Shown piece after piece: positions 55,545 to 64,000 of a stretch of DNA of 64,000 nt. The position numbers were made by a program, and so were the translations under genes. The stretch lies in the NCBI GenBank assembly GCA_029582155.1, contig CM055905.1, positions 64,323,952 through 64,387,951 of the forward strand, given 5' to 3'. Position 1 is the first letter of the stretch. Each line of letters begins with the position of its first letter. Under the pieces are notes generated by a model. That model saw only the letters and a program-made list of their open reading frames with translations, did not search any database and was not told where the DNA came from. This DNA comes from Panopea generosa (lineage: Eukaryota > Mollusca > Bivalvia > Adapedonta > Hiatellidae).

Positions 55545-58500
55545 AAATCATCGAGTCGAGTCTGGGGTCGAACCCAGAACATCGTGGAGTCGAGGCTGGG
55601 GTCGAACCCAGGACATCATGGAGTCGAGTCTAGGGCCGAACCCATGACATCATGGAGTCGAGTCTTGGGTTGAACCAAGGACATCATGGGGTCGAGTCTG
55701 GGATCGAACCCAGGACATCATGCATTCGGAGCTGGGGTCAAACCCAGGACATCATGGACTAGAGTAAGGGTTCAAACACATGACATCATGTAGTCGAGTT
55801 TCGGGTTGAACCCAAGACATCATGTAGCCGAGTCTTGGGTCTAACGCAGGACACCATGGAGTCGAGTCGAGGGTCTAACGCAGAACATCATGTAGTCGAG
55901 TCTTGGGTCGAAATAAGGACACCATGTAGTCGAGTCTGGGTCTAACGCAGTACATCATGTAGTCGAGTCTAGGGTCAAACTAAAGACATCATGGAGTTGA
56001 GTCTTGGGTCGAACCCATGACATCATGGAGTTGAGTCTATGGTCAAACCGAGGATACATGGAGTAGAGTCTAGGGTCTAACCCATGACATTATTGAGTCG
56101 AGTTTGGGGTAAAACCCAGACATAATGGAGTCGAGTCTGGAGTCGAACCCAGGACATCGTGGAGTTGAGTCTGTGGTCGAACACAGGACATCTTGGAGTT
56201 GAGTTTGCGGTCGAACCCAGGATATCTTGTAGGCGAATCTGGAGTCGAACCCAGGACATCTTAGAGTCGAATCAGGGGTCGAACCCAGAACATCATGGAG
56301 TCGAGTCTGGGGTAGAACCAAAAACATCATGGAGTCGAGTCTGGGGTCGAACCAAAAACACCATGTAGCCGAGTCTGGTGTCGAACCCAGGACATCATGT
56401 AACCGAGTCTGGGGTCGAACTCAGGACACCATGTAGCCGAGTCTGGGGTCGAACCAAGGACATCATGTAGTCGAGTCTGGGGTCGAACCCAGGACACCAT
56501 GTAGCCGAGTCTGGGGTTGAACCCAGGACATCATGTAGCCGAGTCTGCGGTCGATCCCAAGACATCATGTAGCCGAGTCTGAGGTCGAACCCAGGACACC
56601 ATGTAGCCGAGTCTGGGGTCAAACCCAGGATATCATGTAGCCGAGTCTGCGGTCGAACCCAGGACATCATGTAGCCGAGTCTGAGGTCGATCCCAGGACA
56701 TCATGTAGCCGAGTCTGTGGTCGAACCAAGGACACCATGTAGTCGAGTCTGGGGTCAAACCCAGGATATCATGTAGTCGAGTCTGGGGTCGAACCAAGGA
56801 CATCATGTAGTCGAGTCTGGGGTCGAACCCAGGACACCATGTAGTCGAGTCTGGGGTCGATCCCAGGACACCATGTTGCCGAGTCTGGGGTCGAACCAAG
56901 GAAATCATGTAGTCGAGTCTGGGGTCGAACCCAGGACACCATGTAGTCGAGTCTGGGGTCGAACCCAGGACATTATGTAGCCGAGTCTGCGGTCGAACCC
57001 AGGACATCATGTAGCCGAGTCTGAGGTCGATCCCAGGACATCATGTAGCCGAGTCTGGGGTCGAACCCAGGACACCATGTAGTCGACTCTGGGGTCAAAC
57101 CCAGGATATCATGTAGTCGAGTCTGGGGTCGAACCCAGGACACCATGTAGTCGAGTCTTGGGTCGAACCCAGGACATCATGTAGCCGAGTCTGGGGTCGA
57201 ACCAAGGACATCATATAGTCGAGTCTGGGGTCGAACCCAGAACATCATGAATTCGAGTCTGGGGTCAAACCCAGGATATCATGGAGTCCAGTGTGGGGGT
57301 CGAACCCAGGACATCACGTAGCCAAGTCTGGGGTCGAACCCAAGGACATCATGTAGCCGAGTCTGGGGTCGAACCCAGGACACCATGTAGCCGAGTCTGA
57401 GGTCAAACCAAGGACATCATGTAGCCGAGTCGGATGTCGAACCCAGGACATTATGTAGCCGAGTCTGGGGTCGAACCCAGAAATCATGTAGCCGAGTCTG
57501 GGGTCGAACCCAGGACATCATGTAGCCGAGTCTGGGGTCGAACCCAGGACATAACGTAGTCGGGTCTGAGGTCGAACCCAGGACATCATGTAGCCGAGTC
57601 TTGGGTCGAACCCAGGACATCATGGAGTCGAGTCTGGGGTCGAACCCAGGACATCATGGAGTCGAGTCTGAGGTCGAACCCAGAACTTCATGTAGCCGTG
57701 TCTGCGGTCGAACCCAGGACATCATGTAGCCGAGTCTGAGGTCGAACCCAGGACATAATGTAGTCGGGTCTGAGGTCGAACCCAGGACATCATGTAGCCG
57801 AGTCTGAGGTCGAACCCAAACTTCATGTAGCCGTGTCTGCGGTCGAACCCAGGACATCATGTAGCCGAGTCTGGGGTCGAACCCAGGACATAATGTAGTC
57901 GGGTCTGAGGTCGAACCCAGGACATCATGTAGCCGAGTCTTGGGTCGAACCCAGGACATCATGTAGCCGAGTCTTGGGTCGAACCCAGGACATCATGTAG
58001 CCGAGTCTGTGGTCGAACCCAGGACATAATGTAGTCGGGTCTGAGGTCGAACCCAGGACATCATGTAGCCAAGTCTTGGGTCGAACCCAGGACATCATGG
58101 AGTCGAGTCTGGGTCGAACCCAGGACATCATGGAGTCGAGTTTGAGGTCGAACCCAGAACTTCATGTAGCCGTGTCTGCGGTCGAACCCAGGACATCATG
58201 TAGCCGAGTCTGGGGTCGAACCCAGGACATAATGTAGTCGGGTCTGAGGTCGAACCCAGGACATCATGTAGCCGAGTCTTGGGTCGAACCCAGGACATCA
58301 TGTAGCCGAGTCTTGGGTCGAACCCAGGACATCATGGAGTCGAGTCTGGGGTCGAACCCAGGACATCATGTAGTCGAGTCTGAGGTCGAACCCAGAACTT
58401 CATGTAGCCGTGTCTGCGGTCGAACCCAGGACATCATGTAGCCGAGTCTGAGGTTGAACCCAGGACATCATGTAGCCGAGTCTGGGTCGATCCCAGGATA

Positions 58501-61500
58501 TCATGTAGTCGAGTCTTTGGTCGAACCCAGGACACCATGTAGTCGAGTCTTGGGTCGAACCCAGGACATCATGTAGCCGAGTCTGGGGTCGAACCAAGGA
58601 CATCATGTAGTGGAGTCTGGGGAACCCAGAACATCATGAATTCGAGTCTGGGGTCAAACACAGGACATCATGGAGTCCAGTGTGGGGGTCGAACCCAGGA
58701 CATCACGTAGCCAAGTCTGGGGTCGAACCCAGGACATCATGTAGCCGAGTCTGGGGTCGAACCCAGGACACCATGTAGCCGAGTCTGAGGTCGAACCCAG
58801 GACACCATTTAGCCGAGTCGGATGTCGAACCGAGGACATTATGTAGCCGAGTCTGGGGTCGAACCCAGAAAATCATGTAACCGAGTCTGGGGTCGAACCC
58901 AGGACATCATGTAGCCGAGTCTGGGGTCGAACCCAGGACATAATGTAGTCGGGTCTGAGGTCGAACCCAGGACATCATGTAGCCGAGTCTTGGGTCGAAT
59001 CCAGGACATAATGGAGTCGAGCCTGGGGTCGAACCCAGGACATCATGTAGTCGAGTCTGAGGTCGAACCCAGGATATCATATAGCTGAGTCTTGGGTCGA
59101 ACCCAGGACATTATGGAGTCGAGTTTGGGGTCGAACCCAGGACATCATGGAGTCGAGTCTGGGGTCGAACCCAGTACATCATGTAGCCGAGTCTTGGGTC
59201 GAACCCAGGACATTATGGAGTCGAGTATGTGGTCGAACCCAGGACATAATGTAGTCGGGTTTGAGGTCGAACCCAGGACATCATGTAGCCGAGGCTTGGG
59301 TCGAACCCAGGACATCATGGAGTCGAGCCTGGGGTCGAACCCAGGACATCATGTAGTCGAGTCTGAGGTCGAACCCAGAACATCATGTAGCCGAGTCTGC
59401 GGTCGACCCCAGGACATTATGTAGCCGAGTCTGAGGTTGAACCCAGGATATCATGTAGCAGAGTCTGGGGTCGATACCAGGATATCATGTAGTCGAGTCT
59501 GAGGTCGAACCCAGAACATCATGTAGCCGAGTCTGCGGTCGAACCCAGGACACCATGTAGTCGAGTCTTGGGTCGAACCCAGGACATCATGTAGCCGAGT
59601 CTGGGTCGAACCAAGGACATCATGTAGCCGAGTCTGGGGTCGAACCCAGAACATCATGAATTCGAGTCTGGTGTCAAACCCAGGATATCATGGTGGCCAG
59701 TGTGGGGGTCGAACCCAGGACATCACGTAGCCAAGTCTGGGGTCGAACCCAGGACACCATGTAGCCGAGCCTGGGGTCGAACCCAGGACACCATGTGGAC
59801 GAGTCGGATGTCGAACCCAGGACATTATGTAGCCGAGTCTGGGTCGAACCCAGAAAATCATGTAGCCGAGTCTTGGGTCGAACCCAGGACTTCATGTAGC
59901 CGAGTCTGGGGTCGAACCCAGGACATAATGTAGTCGGGTCTGAGGTCGAACCCAGGACATAATGGAGTCGAGTCTGGGGTCGAACCCAGGACATCTTGTA
60001 GTCGAGTCTTGGGTCGAACCCAGGACACCATGTAGTCGAGTCTGGGGTCGAACTCAGGACACCATGTAGTCGAGTCTATGGTCGGACCAAGGACATCATG
60101 TAGCCGAGTCTGGGGTCGAACCCAGGACATCATGGTGTCGAGTCTGTGGTCTAACCCAGGACATCATGTAGCCGGGTCTGGGGTCAAACTAAAGACATCA
60201 TGGAGTTGAGTCTTGGGTCGAACCCATGACATCATGGACTTGAGTCTATGGTCAAACCGAGGATACATGGAGTAGAGTCTAGGGTCTATCCCTGACATTA
60301 TTGAGTCAAGTTTGGGTTCAAACCCAGACATAATGGGGTCGAGTCTGGAGTCGAACCAAGGACATCATGTAGACGAGTCTAAGGCCGAACCCAGGACATC
60401 GTGGAGTTGAGTCTGTGGTCCAGCCCAGGACATCTGGAGTTGAGTCTGGGGTCGAACCCAGGACATCATGTAGCCGAGTCTGAGGTTGAACCCAGGATAT
60501 CATGTAGCCGATTCTGGGGTCGATTCCAGGATATCATGTAGACGAGTCTGGGGTAGAACCAAAAACATCATGGAGTCGAGTCTGGGGTCGAACCAAAAAC
60601 ATCATGTAGCCGAGTCTGGTATCGATACAAGGACATCATGTAACCGAGTCTGGGGTCGAACTCAGGACACCATGTAGTCGAGTCTGGGGTCGAACCAAGG
60701 ACATCATGTAGTCGAGTCTGGGGTCGAACCCAGGACACCATGTAGCCGAGTCTGGGGTCGAACCCAGGACATCATGTAGCCGAGTCTGCGTCGAACCCAG
60801 GACATCATGTAGCAGAGTCTGAGGTTGAACCCAGGATATCATGTAGCCGATTCTGGGGTCGATCCCAGGATATCATGTAGTCGAGTCTTGGGTCGAACCC
60901 AGGAAACCATGTAGTCGAGTCTTGGGTCGAACCAAGGACATCATGTAGCCGAGTCTGGGGTCGAACCAAGGACATCATGTAGTCGAGTCTGGGGTCAAAC
61001 CCAGGATATCATGGAGTCCAGTGTGGGGTCGAACCCAGGACATCACGTAGCCAAGTCTGCGGTCGAACCCAGGACATCATGTAGCCGAGTCTGGGGTCGA
61101 ACCCAGGACACCATGTAGCCGAGTCAGAGGTCGAACCCAGGACACCATGTACCCGAGTCGGATGTCGAACCCAGGACATTATGTAGCCGAGTCTGAGGTC
61201 GAACCCAGAAAATCATGTAGCCGAGTCTGGGGTCGAACCCAGGATATCATGGAGTCCAGTGGGGGGTCGAACCAGGACATCACGTAGCCAAGTCTGGGGT
61301 CGAACCCAAGGACATCATGTAGCCGAGTCTGGAGTTGAACCCAGGACACCATGTAGCCGAGTCTGAGGTCAAACCAAGGACATCATGTAGCCGAGTCGGA
61401 TGTCGAACCCAGGCATTATGTAGCCGAGTCTGAGGTCGAACCCAGAAAATCTTGTTGACGAGTCTGGGTCGAACCCAGGACATCATGTAGCCGATTCTGG

Positions 61501-64000
61501 GGTCGAACCCAGGACATAATGCAGTCGGGTCTGAGGTCGAACCCAGGATATCATGGAGTCCCAGTGTGGGGGTCGAACCCAGGACATCACGTAGCCAAGT
61601 CTGGGGTCGAACCCAGGACATCATGTAGTCGAGTCTGAGGTCGAACCCAGACATCATGTAGCCGAGTCTTGGGTCGAACCCAGGACATTATGGAGTCGAG
61701 TTTGGGTCGAACCCAGGACATCATGGAGTCGAGTCTAGGTCGAACCCAGTACATCATGTACCGAGTCTTGGCTCGAACCCAGGACATTAGGAGTCGAGTC
61801 TGTGGTCGAACCCAGGACATTATGGAGTCGAGTCTGGGGCCGAACCCAGGACATCATGGAGTCGAGTCTGGGGTCGAACCCAGGACATCATGGAGTCGAG
61901 TCTGTGGTCGAACCCAGTACATCATGTAGCCGAGTCTGGGGTCAAACCAAGGACATCATGTAGTCGGGTCTGTGGTCGAACCCGGACATCATGTAGCCGG
62001 GTCTGGGGTCGAACCCCAGGACATCATGTAGCCGAGTCTGTGGTCGAACCCAGGACACCATGTAGTCTTCTGGGGTCGACTCAGGACACCATGTAGTCGA
62101 GTCTAGGTCTGACCAAGGACATCATGTAGCCGAGTCTGGGGTCGAACCCAGGACATCATGGAGTCCAGTCTGTGGTCTAACCCAGGACATCATGAGTCGA
62201 GTCTGGGGTCGAACCAAGGACACCATGTAGTCGAGTCTGAGGTCGAATCCAGGACACCATGTAGCCGAGTCTGAGGTCGAACCCAGGACATAATATAGCC
62301 GAGTCTGGGGTCGAACCAAGGACACCCAGGTAGTCGAGTCTTTGGTCGAACCAAGGACACAATTTAGTCGAGTCAGGGCTCGAACCAAGGACACATGTAG
62401 TCGAGTCTGGGTTCGAAACCAGGACACCACGTAGCCGAGTCTGGGGTCGAACCAAGGACATTATGTAGCCGAGTCTGTGGTCGAACCCAGAACATCATGT
62501 AGTCGAGTCTGGGTCGAACCAAGGACATCATGTAGCCGAGTCTGGGTCGATTCAAGGATATCATGGAGTCGAGTCTGGGGTCGAACCCAGGATATCATGG
62601 AGTCGAGTCTGGGGTCAAACCAATGACATCATGGAGTCGAGTCTGGGGTCGAACCCAGGACATCATGTAGTCGAGTCTGGATCGAACCCAGGACATCAAG
62701 TTGTCGAGTCTGAGGTCGAATCCAGAATATCATGTAGCCGAGTATGGGGGCTAACCGAGGACATCATGTAGCCGAGTCTGGGGTCGAACCCAGGACACCA
62801 TGTAGCCGAGTCTGGGGTCGAACCCAGGACACCATGTAGTCGAGTCTGTGGTCGAACCCAGGACATCATGGAGTCGAGTCTGTGGTCGAACCCAGGACAT
62901 CATGGAGTCCATTTGGGGTCGAACCAGGACATCATGGAGTTGAGTCTGCGGTCGAACCCAGAACACCATGTAGTCGAGTCTGGGGTTGAACCAAGGACAT
63001 CATGTAGCCGAGTCTATGGTCGAACCCAGGACACCATGTAGTCGAGTCTGCGGTCGAACCCAGGACATCATGTAGCCGAGTCTGTGGTCGAACCCAGGAC
63101 ATCATGTAGTCGAGTCTGTGGTCGAACCCAGGACATCATGTATCCGAGTCTTGGGTCGAACCCAGGACATTATTTAGCCGAGTCTAGGGTCGAACCCAGG
63201 ACACCATGTAGCCGAGTCTGAGGTCGAACCCAGGACACCATGGAGTCGAGTCTGAGGTCGATCCCAGGACAGCATGTTGCCGAGTTTATGGTCGAACCCA
63301 GGACCTCATGTAGCCGAGTCTGTGGTCGAACCCAGGACATCATGGAGTCGAGTCTGTGATCGAAACAAGGACATCATGTAGTCGAGTCTGGGGTCAAACC
63401 TAGGACATCATGGAGTCGAGTCTTGGATCGAACCAAGGACATCAAGGAGTCGAGTATGGGGTCGACACAAGGACATCATTAAGTCGAGTTTGGGTCAAAC
63501 CAAAAACATCATGGAATCGAGTCTGTGATCGAAGCCAGCATACATGGAGTCGAGTCTAGGGTCGAACCCATGACATCATGGAGTCGAGTTTGGGGTCAAA
63601 CCCAGTACATCATGGAGTCAAGTCTGGGTCGAACCAAGGAAATCAAGAAATCGAATCTGAGATCGAACCCAGTACATCATTGAGTCAATTCTTGGATCGA
63701 ACCCAGGACATCATGGAGTTCAGTCTGGGATCGAACCAAGGACATCATGAAATCGAGTCTTGGGCCGAACCCAGTAAATCATGGAGTCGAGTCTGGGCCG
63801 AACCAAGGACATCATGGAATCGAGTCTCGGGTATAATTCCTGACATCATGGAGCCGAGTCTGGGGTCTAACCCATGACGTTAGGAACAAAACTGGGGTCG
63901 AACACAGGATATCATAAAGTCGAGTTTGGAATCGAACTCATGACATCATGGAGTCGAGTCTGGGGTCGAACCCAGGACATCATAGAGTCGAGTCTGGGGT
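55545..64000. repeat. 34-bp satellite, about 250 units, continuing past the window end
   Basis: Unit (plus strand) GTCGAGTCTGGGGTCGAACC then CAGGACATCATGTA, strictly 34-bp spaced with rare one-base gaps. Variants: GTAGCC/GGAGTC, TGGGG/TGAGG/TTGGG, ACATC/ACACC/ACATA. On the minus strand each unit reads CTGGGTTCGACCCCAG, a perfect match to the tRNA box B core (GTTCGAnnC) within a self-complementary stem. Three units make 102 bases, so the same 34-residue peptide cycles through all frames and long open frames arise on both strands. They are not genes. Confidence 0.95.

Noticed and set aside
55434-55673. Peptide frames MYCIVLYCIVLYCIVLYC
   Set aside because: Translation of the ATTGT pentanucleotide repeat.
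55570-63877. Dozens of 60-125 residue open frames on both strands (PGFDPRLDYMMSWVRPQTRL-type and SGVEPRTSWSRVWGRTQDIM-type peptides)
   Set aside because: They arise from the 34-bp satellite: three units equal 34 codons, so one peptide cycles through all three frames, and both strands lack frequent stops.

Overview
This window is AT-rich, intron-containing animal DNA. It looks like an invertebrate, most likely a bivalve or other mollusc. The reasons are the split genes with GT-AG introns, many tRNA-derived SINEs with target-site duplications, several families of short inverted-repeat elements, and very large minisatellite arrays. The species assignment is inference from repeat style and is not proven. 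No bacterial-type genes, operons, rRNA genes, CRISPR arrays or free-standing tRNA genes were found. Nearly all long open frames are by-products of tandem repeats or chance.

Layout. 1-16 kb is gene-free: degenerate duplicated segments (1-4.2 kb), an inverted-repeat element whose end has expanded into a 47-bp tandem array (3.36-4.15 kb), dispersed repeats and SINEs. 16.8-26.7 kb on the minus strand holds one recognisable gene, a NEK6/NEK7-type mitotic kinase. Seven coding exons join in phase into a predicted 393-residue protein. The kinase domain is complete and keeps its catalytic residues, and an unusual glutamine-rich tail of about 98 residues replaces the short C-terminus of vertebrate NEK6/7. 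Its introns carry many SINEs, MITEs and foldbacks. 27-37 kb is repeat-rich, with two weak plus-strand candidate exons near 31 kb and a long hairpin at 31.6 kb. 37.3-41.9 kb on the minus strand carries the last three coding exons of a second gene, apparently an extracellular invertebrate domain protein of unknown function. Its 5' exons are not recognised.

From 43.5 kb to the end the window is almost entirely tandem repeats: 22-bp, 49-bp (with GA/GGGA/GACA microsatellites), a 500-N gap, 129-bp, 53-bp, 105-bp, 15-bp, 5-bp, and finally a 34-bp satellite of about 250 copies running off the window end. The 53-bp and 105-bp arrays are related by an internal deletion. Each 34-bp unit carries, on the minus strand, a perfect match to the tRNA B-box (TFIIIC) core and a T-arm-like hairpin, and it resembles part of a tRNA-derived repeat elsewhere in the window. 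Long open frames across these arrays, on both strands, follow from the repeat period and are not treated as genes.
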